A stretch of 64,000 bases of DNA, taken from Aquamicrobium lusatiense. GTDB lineage: Bacteria; Pseudomonadota; Alphaproteobacteria; Rhizobiales; Rhizobiaceae. Below, piece by piece: positions 42,145-50,508 of this stretch. Every line of letters begins with the position of its first letter. Within the stretch, counting starts at the first letter, position 1. The DNA lies in NCBI RefSeq assembly GCF_014201615.1, contig NZ_JACHEU010000003.1, positions 1 to 64,000 of the forward strand. The letters are read 5' to 3'. The notes beneath the pieces are model-generated. The model saw only the letters and a list, made by a program, of their open reading frames with translations. It had not been told where the DNA came from and searched no databases. Position numbers and translations under genes: made by a program.

Positions 42145-43287
42145 ATGACCAAAACCGACCTTGCCGGCCTGCTCGTGGTGTCGGTCGAACAGGCCGTGGC
42201 CGCCCCGCTGGTTTCTTCCCGGCTGGCGGAGGCAGGCGCGCGCGTCATCAAGGTCGAGCGACCGGAAGGCGACTTCGCCCGCAACTATGACCGGCTGGTG
42301 CATGGTGAGAGCGCATATTTCGTGTGGCTGAACCGGGGCAAGCAATCCGTCTGCCTCGATTTACGCGAGGAAACTGCGCGGGCTGCGCTTCAAAGGATGA
42401 TCGCACGTGCGGATGTCTTCATTCAAAACCTGGCACCCGGAGCGATCGACAGGCTGGGCTTCGCGCCCGAGGTGCTGCGCAAGCGCCATCCGCGCCTGAT
42501 CACGGTTTCGATCTCCGGCTATGGCGAGGACGGACCGTACAGGAACCTCAAGGCCTATGATCTGCTGGTGCAGGCTGAAAGCGGTCTTTCCTCCATCACC
42601 GGCACACCTGAGGGCATGACCCGGGTCGGCATCTCGATCTGCGACATAGCTGCCGGGGCAACGGCACATCAGGCGGTGCTTCAGGCGCTCTATGCTAGGG
42701 AGCGCACGGGGGAAGGCCGGCACATCGCCATTTCGCTCTTCCATGCGCTGACCGACTGGATGAACGTCCCCTACCTGCAATATGTCTATGGCGGTCAGGT
42801 TCTGCCGCGCAACGGCCTGACGCATCCCACCATCGCTCCCTATGGCGCCTATGCCGACCACTCGGGGCGGGAAGTGCTGTTCTCCATTCAGAACGAGCGG
42901 GAATGGGCGCAGTTCTGCGCCGAAGTCCTGCTTCTGCCCGATCTGGCCTCCGATCCGCGTTTCCACGACAATTCCGCGCGGGTGGCCAACCGCCCGGCTC
43001 TCAACACCATCATCGAAAGCGAGTTCGGCAGGCTCCACCGGGACGAGATCGTCGCAAGGCTGGAAAAGGCGCGGATTGCCTATGGACGGGTGTCCACGCT
43101 GCAGGATCTCGCCGCTCACCCGCAGAACCGCTACGTGCAGGTCGAAACCCCCACCGGACCGGTACGCATGCTGGCGCCGGGCACGGTGGTCGACGGCATG
43201 ACGACCGAGCTGGGGCCGGTCCCGGCGCTCGGCGCGCATACGACCGAAATACTCGACGAGTTCGGCGAGGCCAGAGCTGCCGAATGA
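42145..43287 (+). CDS. ict: Class III CoA-transferase (CaiB/BaiF), itaconate CoA-transferase type
   Basis: A protein of 380 residues with the family N-terminus (VVSVEQAVAAPLVSSRLAEAGARVIKVERP) and the catalytic Asp167 in VGISICDIAAG. It should move CoA from succinyl-CoA or a similar donor to itaconate. It is divergent from the ccl-ich operon and followed by the LysR gene. The P. aeruginosa homologue in this setting is PA0882. Confidence 0.78.
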   Translation: MTKTDLAGLLVVSVEQAVAAPLVSSRLAEAGARVIKVERPEGDFARNYDRLVHGESAYFVWLNRGKQSVCLDLREETARAALQRMIARADVFIQNLAPGAIDRLGFAPEVLRKRHPRLITVSISGYGEDGPYRNLKAYDLLVQAESGLSSITGTPEGMTRVGISICDIAAGATAHQAVLQALYARERTGEGRHIAISLFHALTDWMNVPYLQYVYGGQVLPRNGLTHPTIAPYGAYADHSGREVLFSIQNEREWAQFCAEVLLLPDLASDPRFHDNSARVANRPALNTIIESEFGRLHRDEIVARLEKARIAYGRVSTLQDLAAHPQNRYVQVETPTGPVRMLAPGTVVDGMTTELGPVPALGAHTTEILDEFGEARAAE

Positions 43288-43410
43288 GGGGCGCTGCCGA
43301 TGCCGGGCTGAGCTGACAGGCACATCGGGCGCCTGGCCACATGATCCATGGCTGAAGGCAGAACGCACTATCAGGATGCGAAACCGCACCCGTTGTTGTA
43401 GTCATCCGGC

Positions 43411-44388
43411 ATGGACATTCGCCAGCTTCGATACTTCATCGCCATCGTTGAGCAGGGCTCGTTTTCGCGGGCGGCACAGATTCTGCACATAGCGCAACCG
43501 GCGCTGTCGCTGCATGTGCGCAACATCGAGGCGGATCTCGGCACGCAATTGCTGTTTCGCAGCCCGCAGGGCGTGGTGCCGACCGAGGCCGGCGAGATCC
43601 TGCTGAGGAATGCGCGCATCATTCTCGACCAGCTCGTCGTTGCCGAAGAGGAAATCCGGGGCCACAGGAACGATCCTTCCGGCGTGGTGCGTCTGGGATT
43701 GCCGGGGACCGTCAGCGAAATCCTCTCCGTGCCGCTGATCACCGAAGCGCGGCGGCGCTATCCGAAAATCCAGCTTCGCATCGCCGAGGCCATGAGCGGG
43801 TTCGTGCTGGAATGGATGCGTGACGCGCGCATCGATCTGGCGGTCATATATCGCAAGGTGTCGGATGCGGGACTGGCGACGGTCGAACTGCTCGAAGAGG
43901 AACTTGTATTTTTCGCGCCGCGCCGCGGTCTTGGGGAAGAGATCGCTCTGCCGCCGTCGGGCAAGCCTCTCCGCCTTGCCGATGTGGCGGGGCTGCCGAT
44001 GATCCTGCCGGGGGAAGACCACGGTCTGCGCTCGCTTCTGGATCAGCATGCCAGGGCCGCCCGCGTGGAGATGAACGTCAGCATCGAGGTCGATTCCTAT
44101 TCGAACATCAAGGAACTGGTGGCGGCGGGCTTCGGCTGCTCCGTACTGCCTCTGAACGCCGTTTCACGGGAGGTTCAGGCAGGTAGCCTGCGCAGCTGGA
44201 GCATCACCGACCCGCCGATCCGCCGCTCTGTTCATCTGGCCTCGTCGGTCGAACGGCCGATGACGAACGCCGTCGCGGCCATACGCGATCTGGTGCGCGA
44301 ACTGCTGCACGAACTGTCGGAAAACGGCCGTTGGGCCGGCGCCACGGCCGTTCGGGAAAGCCGTTCCGACAGCAAGGGCGTGGTGTAG
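43411..44388 (+). CDS. LysR-family regulator of the itaconate-type cluster
   Basis: A protein of 325 residues with the N-terminal MDIRQLRYFIAIVEQGSFSRAAQILHIAQPALSLHV helix-turn-helix and a C-terminal two-lobed inducer domain. A LysR gene also adjoins the P. aeruginosa locus. It lies 123 bases after ict on the same strand and should activate both arms through the inverted elements at 41979 and 42023. Confidence 0.88.
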   Translation: MDIRQLRYFIAIVEQGSFSRAAQILHIAQPALSLHVRNIEADLGTQLLFRSPQGVVPTEAGEILLRNARIILDQLVVAEEEIRGHRNDPSGVVRLGLPGTVSEILSVPLITEARRRYPKIQLRIAEAMSGFVLEWMRDARIDLAVIYRKVSDAGLATVELLEEELVFFAPRRGLGEEIALPPSGKPLRLADVAGLPMILPGEDHGLRSLLDQHARAARVEMNVSIEVDSYSNIKELVAAGFGCSVLPLNAVSREVQAGSLRSWSITDPPIRRSVHLASSVERPMTNAVAAIRDLVRELLHELSENGRWAGATAVRESRSDSKGVV

Positions 44389-44615
44389 GCCCCATATAAT
44401 TTGACGCGGCACGCCCGAGCCGATGTCAGAACATTTACATATGGGGGGTGACGAATTTCTGAATTTGTCCTCCTGCCGGCTTAGCTGCCACTATCGCCTC
44501 AACCGCCCCGCTACGGCAGACCGTCGCGAAGGCGCCGAGGAGGTTTTGGCCTGTCAGGTTTCCGTCCCGCCGCATTGGGCGGGATGGCGGCGGGCCTGTC
44601 AGGGAGGGCAGCCGC

Positions 44616-46092
44616 GTGGCTGAAAACTATCCGCGTGAGGCCGGACTGCGGCCCGCACAGGGCTGCTTCATCAACAATCGCTGGGAGCCGTCCTCTTCGG
44701 GTGCGGCGCTGCCCGTCATCGCGCCTGCCGAGGGCGTCATTTTCGCGGAAATCGCCGCCGGCAATGCACAGGATGTGAACCGTGCCGTGGCTGCGGCCCG
44801 CGCTGCCTTCGAGGGCGGCCCGTGGTCGCGCCTGACCGCCACCGAGCGCGGACGCCTGCTGATGCGGCTCTCGCAGCTTGTCACCGACAACCTTGAGGAA
44901 CTGGCCGCCATCGAAGCCCGGGACTGCGGCAAGCCTTTGCGCGCCGCCCGTGCCGATATTCAGGCGACGGCCCGCTACTTCGAGTTCTACGGCGGCGCTG
45001 CGGACAAGTTCCACGGCGAGCAGATCCCGTTCATGAACGGCTACTACGTGACCGGCGAGCGCGAGCCGCTGGGCGTTACCGGCCATGTCATTCCCTGGAA
45101 CTATCCGGCGCAGATGACCGGGCGCACGCTGGGTCCCGCACTTGCCATGGGCAATGCCACGGTGCTGAAGCCGGCCGAAGACGCCTGCCTGACGGTGCTG
45201 CGCATTGCCGAACTCGCCGCCGGGGCGGGCTTCCCGGAGGGGGGCCGTCAATGTGGTGCCGGGCCTCGGCCACGAAGCGGGCGCGGCGCTGGCGGAGCAT
45301 CCCGGCATCGATTTCATTTCCTTTACCGGTTCGCCGCAGGTCGGCACGCTGATCCAGACCGCTGCTGCACGCAACCATATCGGCTGCGTGCTCGAACTGG
45401 GCGGAAAAAGCCCTCAGATCCTCTTCGACGATGCCGATCTCGATGCCGCCGTCCCGGTCGTCGTCGCGGCCATCATACAGAACGCCGGGCAAACCTGCTC
45501 GGCCGGCGCGCGCGTGCTCATCCAGCGCCCGATCTGGGACAGGACGGTTTCGCTCATCGCCGAAAAATTCTCGATGCTGAAGGCAGGCCTGCCGGACGAC
45601 GAGCCCGATCTCGGGTCGATCATCAGCGCCCGGCAGAAGGAGCGTGTCGAAGGCTTCATCGCCCGCGCGAAGGAACAGGGCGTTCCTGTCATCGCGGAAG
45701 GCGGCATTGATCCGAACGCGCCCGCCGGCGGCTTCTATGTGCCTCCCGTCGTGTTCGGCCCGGTGCCGCGTGACAATGCGCTGGCTTTCGATGAAGTCTT
45801 CGGTCCGGTTCTCGCGGCGATCCCCTTCGAGGATGAAGCCGATGCCGTCGCGCTCGCCAATGGCACGGAATACGGGCTGATCGCCGGCGTGTGGACCCGC
45901 GACGGCAGCCGCGCGCTGCGCGTTGCGCGGCAACTGCGGGGCGGTCAGGTCTATGTGAATGCCTACGGCGCCGGCGGCGGCATCGAGCTGCCCTTCGGCG
46001 GCACCCGGAAATCCGGCCATGGGCGCGAAAAAGGGTTTGAGGCTCTCTACGAGTTCTCCGCGCTCAAGACCATTGTCATCAAACACGACTAG
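44616..46092 (+). pseudogene. NAD-dependent aldehyde dehydrogenase broken by a +1 frameshift
   Basis: Residues from the GTG at 44616 read as a normal ALDH up to AGFPEG. Then a run of six G residues near 45238-45244 shifts the frame; with one G removed the sequence continues as EGAVNVVPGLGHEAG and runs to the stop at 46092, giving 491 residues. Catalytic Glu (LELGGK) and Cys (GQTCSAG) are both intact in the second part. AGGGAGG precedes the start. Either a sequencing or assembly error in the G-run or a very recent inactivation or phase-variable tract explains this. Confidence 0.85.
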
Positions 46093-46103
46093 GAGAGAAA
46101 GCC

Positions 46104-46868
46104 ATGGCAGCAGAACAGGGCCGTCTGGCGGGGAAAATCGCCGTCATAACCGGAGCCGGAGGCGGTTTCGGTGAGGGAATCGCAAGGCTTTTCGCCGCCG
46201 AGGGCGCAAAGGTCGGCGTGCTCGATCTCAGAGGCGAGGCAGCGGAAAGAGTGGCCGCCGACATCGGCGCCAACGCCGTCGCCCTGACCGCGGACGTCAC
46301 CTCCCGCACGCAGATGGAAGAAGCGGTGCAGAAGGTGGTCGATACGTTCGGCATTCCCAATGTCTTCGTGAACAACGCCGGCTGGACGCATCGCAACAAG
46401 CCGATGCTGGAGGTGAGCGAGGAGGAGTTCGACCGCGTCTATGCGATCAACGTGAAGTCGATCTATCACATCACCAACATCATCGTGCCCCTGATGCGCA
46501 GCATTGGCGGCGGCTCGATCGTCAATATCGGCTCGGTTGCCGGCATCCGGCCACGGCCGGGCCTGACCTGGTACAACTCCACCAAGGGCGCCGTGAACAT
46601 CCTGTCGCAGTCGATGGCCGTGGAGCTTGCGCCCGACAAGATCCGCGTCAATGCCATCTGCCCGGTCATGGGCGAGACGGGGCTTCTGGAAGCTTTCATG
46701 GGCGTTCCCGACACGCCGGAAAACCGCGCCCGCTTCGTGGCGACGATTCCGATGGGACGCATGTCGCGCCCTGAAGATATTGCGCGGGCAACGCTCTATC
46801 TGGCCTCCGACGACGCCGAGTTCATAACGGGCGTGCTGCTGCCCGTAGACGGTGGGCGAACCGTCTGA
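46104..46868 (+). CDS. Short-chain dehydrogenase/reductase
   Basis: A protein of 254 residues with the SDR signatures: TGAGGGFG (cofactor), NNAG, the catalytic Ser in IGSVAG, and YNSTK with Tyr and Lys. It oxidises or reduces an alcohol/ketone with NAD(H). It starts 11 bases after the aldehyde dehydrogenase stop and precedes a zinc alcohol dehydrogenase, so the three probably act in one catabolic route. Substrate unknown. Confidence 0.88.
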   Translation: MAAEQGRLAGKIAVITGAGGGFGEGIARLFAAEGAKVGVLDLRGEAAERVAADIGANAVALTADVTSRTQMEEAVQKVVDTFGIPNVFVNNAGWTHRNKPMLEVSEEEFDRVYAINVKSIYHITNIIVPLMRSIGGGSIVNIGSVAGIRPRPGLTWYNSTKGAVNILSQSMAVELAPDKIRVNAICPVMGETGLLEAFMGVPDTPENRARFVATIPMGRMSRPEDIARATLYLASDDAEFITGVLLPVDGGRTV

Positions 46869-46876
46869 ATTCTCCC

Positions 46877-46920
46877 GGCCGCCTTTCCCCCAACACACCC
46901 CCCGGGGGCGGCCCCTTTTT
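46877..46920 (+). terminator. Terminator between the SDR and alcohol dehydrogenase genes
   Basis: GGCCGCC pairs with GGCGGCC (7 bp), a C-rich loop lies between, and CC plus five T residues follow. It stands between two genes of the same direction with only 70 bases between them, so it is probably a partial terminator or attenuator. Confidence 0.55.
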
Positions 46921-46938
46921 CCTCGGGAACCCGTGTCC

Positions 46939-48126
46939 ATGAAGATTCGCGCTGCCATTCTGAAGCAATCGCCGGCTGCCGCACCCTTTGCACAAAGCCG
47001 GCCGTTGTCGATCGAGGAGATCGAACTCGATCCGCCCGGTCCGGAAGAGCTGCTGGTGCGGATCGGCGCGGCCGGGCTGTGTCACTCCGATCTGTCGGTG
47101 ATCAACGGCAACCGTCCCCGGCAGACGCCGATGGTGCTTGGCCATGAGGCTGCGGGCACGGTCGTCGAGGTGGGAGCCGGCATCCGGGATCTGGCTCCCG
47201 GCGACCGGGTGGTGATGACCTTCCAGCCGAGCTGCGGCCATTGCCTGCCCTGTGCGGAGGGGCGTCCGGCGCTCTGCATTCCCGGTGCCGAGGCCAACGG
47301 CAAAGGCGTCATGATGGCGGGCGGGGTCCGCCTGCATGATGAGCACGACCACCATGACATCCACCATCATTGCGGCATTTCCGGATATGCCGATCACGCG
47401 GTGGTTTCCCGCCATTCGGTGGTCAGGGTCGATGCCCCGGACGTGCCGTTCGCCGAGCTTGCGCTTTTTGGATGTGCCGTGCAGACGGGCGTCGGCGCAA
47501 TCATCAATACCTGTCGCGTTCAGCCCGGCCAGAGCGTTGCAATCGTCGGGCTGGGCGGGGTTGGCCTTGCGGCCCTGCTGGGCGCGGTGGCGGCCGGAGC
47601 GACCGAGATCATCGCCATCGATCTTTCTCAGGAAAAGATGGCAATCGCGCGCAGCCTCGGCGCGACGAGAACCTACAACGCGTCCGGCGAGAACGTGATC
47701 GAAGAGGTGCGCAAGGACACAGGAGGTGGCGTCGACCACGCCGTGGAGGTTGCCGGAGCAGCGCCCGCCTTCGATCTCGCCTATCGCATCACACGCCGCG
47801 GCGGACAGACCGTTTCTGCCGGACTGGCCTCCCCGACCGCCGAATTCAGGATTCCGGCCGTGAATGTCGTGGCCGACGAGCGCACGGTGAAAGGCAGCTA
47901 CATGGGTTCCTGCGTGCCGCAGCGCGATATTCCGCGCTTCATCAGCCTCTACCGGGCCGGGAAGCTGCCGGTCGACCGCCTGCTGACCGACGTGCTTTCC
48001 CTGGATGACATCAATGAAGGTTTCGACCGGCTGGATCGCGGGGAAGCCATCCGTCAGGTCGTCCTGTTCGACCCGCAGGAGATCACGGCGTGGCGGAGCA
48101 ACAAGGGCGGACGCGTCATAAAATGA
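46939..48126 (+). CDS. Zinc-dependent alcohol dehydrogenase with a His-rich insert
   Basis: A protein of 395 residues. The catalytic zinc ligands are Cys48, His69 and Glu70, and Cys179; the structural zinc has Cys99, Cys102, Cys105 and Cys113. The Rossmann motif GLGGVG is at 204-209. Residues 133-144 hold an unusual His/Asp cluster (HDEHDHHDIHHH) at the edge of the structural-zinc lobe. MDR members of this type oxidise primary alcohols, polyols or hydroxymethyl compounds with NAD+. The stop codon lies inside the 23-bp operator-like site at 48123. Confidence 0.88.
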   Translation: MKIRAAILKQSPAAAPFAQSRPLSIEEIELDPPGPEELLVRIGAAGLCHSDLSVINGNRPRQTPMVLGHEAAGTVVEVGAGIRDLAPGDRVVMTFQPSCGHCLPCAEGRPALCIPGAEANGKGVMMAGGVRLHDEHDHHDIHHHCGISGYADHAVVSRHSVVRVDAPDVPFAELALFGCAVQTGVGAIINTCRVQPGQSVAIVGLGGVGLAALLGAVAAGATEIIAIDLSQEKMAIARSLGATRTYNASGENVIEEVRKDTGGGVDHAVEVAGAAPAFDLAYRITRRGGQTVSAGLASPTAEFRIPAVNVVADERTVKGSYMGSCVPQRDIPRFISLYRAGKLPVDRLLTDVLSLDDINEGFDRLDRGEAIRQVVLFDPQEITAWRSNKGGRVIK

Positions 48127-48145
48127 TTATTGACTCAAGAATCAT
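48123..48145. promoter_or_regulatory. 23-bp operator-like palindrome, site 1
   Basis: The half-sites ATGATT and AATCAT flank TTGACTCAA; the arms pair except at one position on each side of the centre. A second site, 19 of 23 positions identical, lies at 56717. TTGACT could also be a -35 element for the ABC genes. Confidence 0.65.
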
Positions 48146-48299
48146 TAAAGTGTCTTCTCTGCGTGGGAGATTGCGGTGCGCGACCACCGGGGCGGAGTTG
48201 GTGGCACCTGTAACATGCAAGCAGGCCGGGCGCGTGAAAGCGCATAAAGAAGCGACTGTGTCACCAGTGCGGTCTCCAGGCCTTTAGGGAGGGAAGTCC

Positions 48300-49337
48300 A
48301 TGAAAACCCCTGTCGAGGGTCAGACGGCTGGCCGGCCGGCTTCGGTTGCCGCTCTTCTCAGCGGATCGGGCAAGACCGGTTTCGACCAGCTGAAGATCGT
48401 CACCCTGCTGTTCATCGTCATCTTCGTGATCTATTCGCTGGTGCTGCCCGGCTTCTTCAGCCTTGGCAACCTGCTGACGCTGATGCGCACGGTCGCCGTG
48501 CTCGGCATTCTTGGCCTTGGCATGGCCATCGTGGTGATCGGGCGCGGCATCGACCTGTCGATGATCGCCTCGCTGGCCGTGCCTTCGGCGCTGGTTCTGA
48601 TGCTGGCATCCAAGGGATATGGCGTGGCTCCCGCACTCGCTGCCGGTCTGCTGATGGCGGTCGCCATCGGCGCTCTCAACGGCGTGCTGGTGGCTTACGC
48701 CGAAATCCCCTCGCTGTTCACGACGCTTGCCGTGGGCATTGGTGTGGCCGGTATCGGGCAGATCGGGCTCTTCGACTATGAAATCGTTTCATGGCCGGCC
48801 CAGCTTGACGTGATCGCCTGGATCGGACGAGGCAGCATATTGGGAATTCCATATTCCGTGCTGGCTTTCGCCGTGGTCGCGGTACTGGTCGGGATCTTCC
48901 TGAACCGCACCCGGCCGGGCATGTTCGTTTATGCTTCGGGCGACAATCCGGGCGCGACCCGGCTGACCGGAATTTCGCTGCGCCCGGTGCTCGTCATGCA
49001 ATACATCATCGCTTCCTGCGTGGCCTTTTTCGCCGGCATGGTTCTGGCCGCCTCATCGGCCAGCATGGATACCCGCATCTTCAATCTCACCTGGATTTAC
49101 GACGTCATCCTGGTCGTCGTGCTTGGCGGCATCGGCCTTTCGGGCGGACGCGGCGGCGTCGTCAACGTCATCATCGGCACCCTGCTGATCGGCACCATCA
49201 TGAACGGGCTCACCATCATGAACGTGTCTTTCGAGATGCAGAATCTGGTGCGCGGTCTCGTGCTGCTGCTGGCGGTTCTCGCCGACAGCATCATCAACCC
49301 CCGCAACGAGGAGACCTCACAGCAGGGCGATATCTGA
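48300..49337 (+). CDS. ABC sugar permease (RbsC type)
   Basis: A protein of 345 residues with about ten membrane helices, BPD_transp_2 family. VLGILGLGMAIVVIGRGIDLSMIAS is the family signature and LGGIGLSGGRGGVVNVIIGTL lies near the C-terminus. It works with the binding protein and second permease that follow. It starts after AGGGAGGG and is the first gene of the unit that runs to the ATPase at 55233. Confidence 0.88.
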   Translation: MKTPVEGQTAGRPASVAALLSGSGKTGFDQLKIVTLLFIVIFVIYSLVLPGFFSLGNLLTLMRTVAVLGILGLGMAIVVIGRGIDLSMIASLAVPSALVLMLASKGYGVAPALAAGLLMAVAIGALNGVLVAYAEIPSLFTTLAVGIGVAGIGQIGLFDYEIVSWPAQLDVIAWIGRGSILGIPYSVLAFAVVAVLVGIFLNRTRPGMFVYASGDNPGATRLTGISLRPVLVMQYIIASCVAFFAGMVLAASSASMDTRIFNLTWIYDVILVVVLGGIGLSGGRGGVVNVIIGTLLIGTIMNGLTIMNVSFEMQNLVRGLVLLLAVLADSIINPRNEETSQQGDI

Positions 49338-49397
49338 ACCCGTCACCGCCGGCATCAGGCCGGCATGGCGGACAACGTAATCATCGGGAGGATTAGA

Positions 49398-50414
49398 ATG
49401 AACAGACTTTCCAGATTTGCCTGCGGCCTCGCCATGGCGGCCATGCTCGGCGGCGCAACCCACGCCGTCGCCCAGACCAGCATGGGCGATCCCTTGCGGG
49501 AAAGCTATTACACGAACCTCAAGGACCGGAAGGTGGTGTTCGTACCCGTGTTCATGGGGCTGGACCTGACCGAGGGCTGGTCCAAGATCATGTCCCGTCA
49601 GGCCAGTGAGCTTGGCTACAGCTATGAAGTGCGCAATTCAAACTTCAACACGGCGGCCGGCGCGCAGACCATCACCTCGCTCATCAGCGAGAAGCCCGAC
49701 GTCATCGTCGTGCAGAACCCCGACGTTCAGTCCTATGCCAAGCTTCTCCAGCAGGCCGAGAAGGCCGGCATTCACGTCATTCAGCTGAACATGAAGACCA
49801 ACTACCAGACCACCGGGTTTGTCGGCGCCGATGTCGAGCTGATCGGTGAGAAGCAGGCAGAGGCCGCGGTGGCCAAATGCGGCGGCGGCGATCAGCCCGG
49901 CAAGGTTCTGGTGCTGGCAGGTCCTCCGACCAGCCCCTTCTCGGCATATATGCTCAAGGGCTACGAGAATGTGCTGAACGACAATGCCAAGATCCAGATC
50001 GTTTCGGTGCAGTCCACCGGCGATTATGAATCCTCCAAGGCCAAGTCGATCACCCAGGTGGTGCTGCAGCAGCATCCCGATCTTTGCGCCATTCTCGGTG
50101 TCTGGGACAATGCCGATGTCGGCACCGCAGCGGCGCTGCAGGAAGCCGGCAAGAAGCCCGGCGATATCCTCGTGACAACCTCCGGCGGTGGCGGCGAACT
50201 GGCCTGCCGGGGACTGCGTGAAGGCCTCTGGCAGTATTACGTCAGCTACGACGTTCCCGGGCAGGGCCGCGACCTCAACGCGCTGATCCTCGCGGCACTT
50301 CAGGACAAGAACGAGGTCGGCTCGACGCGAACCGTCATCTACACCCCGCTGGTGACCTATACCCCCGAAACGCTTGGGGACGAGCGGTGCTGGACGCTGG
50401 ATACCCTGCGTTAA
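49398..50414 (+). CDS. Periplasmic sugar-binding protein (type I, RbsB/XylF-like)
   Basis: A protein of 338 residues. The signal peptide ends near AVAQ (residue 26). The mature part has the Peripla_BP_4 fold with VFVPVFMGLDLTEGW, KPDVIVVQNPDVQSYAKLL and GVWDNADVGTAAALQEAG. It starts after GGGAGG. It is the ligand receptor of the ribose-type importer; the ligand is not readable. A strong hairpin follows its stop. Confidence 0.88.
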   Translation: MNRLSRFACGLAMAAMLGGATHAVAQTSMGDPLRESYYTNLKDRKVVFVPVFMGLDLTEGWSKIMSRQASELGYSYEVRNSNFNTAAGAQTITSLISEKPDVIVVQNPDVQSYAKLLQQAEKAGIHVIQLNMKTNYQTTGFVGADVELIGEKQAEAAVAKCGGGDQPGKVLVLAGPPTSPFSAYMLKGYENVLNDNAKIQIVSVQSTGDYESSKAKSITQVVLQQHPDLCAILGVWDNADVGTAAALQEAGKKPGDILVTTSGGGGELACRGLREGLWQYYVSYDVPGQGRDLNALILAALQDKNEVGSTRTVIYTPLVTYTPETLGDERCWTLDTLR

Positions 50415-50434
50415 AACCATCTTCCCGGGAAAGA

Positions 50435-50464
50435 CTTCCCCCTCCCGCCACAGGGAGGGGGAAG
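50435..50464 (+). other. Intercistronic hairpin after the sugar-binding-protein gene
   Basis: CTTCCCCCTCCC and GGGAGGGGGAAG form a perfect 12-bp stem with a 6-base loop, 20 bases after the binding-protein stop and 45 before the next start. It should stabilise the binding-protein message and lower permease expression. Confidence 0.7.
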
Positions 50465-50508
50465 CGCGGCCCAGGTCGCGCAACTGTCAGGGTCAGAGGC
50501 AACGGATC

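Noticed and set aside
44390-44446. Inverted repeat CCCCATAT and ATATGGGG upstream of the aldehyde dehydrogenase
   Set aside because: The arms are 41 bases apart and no second feature supports it, so it may be chance; not listed as an operator.
48090-48287. A 65-codon frame between the alcohol dehydrogenase and the ABC permease
   Set aside because: It overlaps the end of the alcohol dehydrogenase and the operator-like site, and has no family resemblance.
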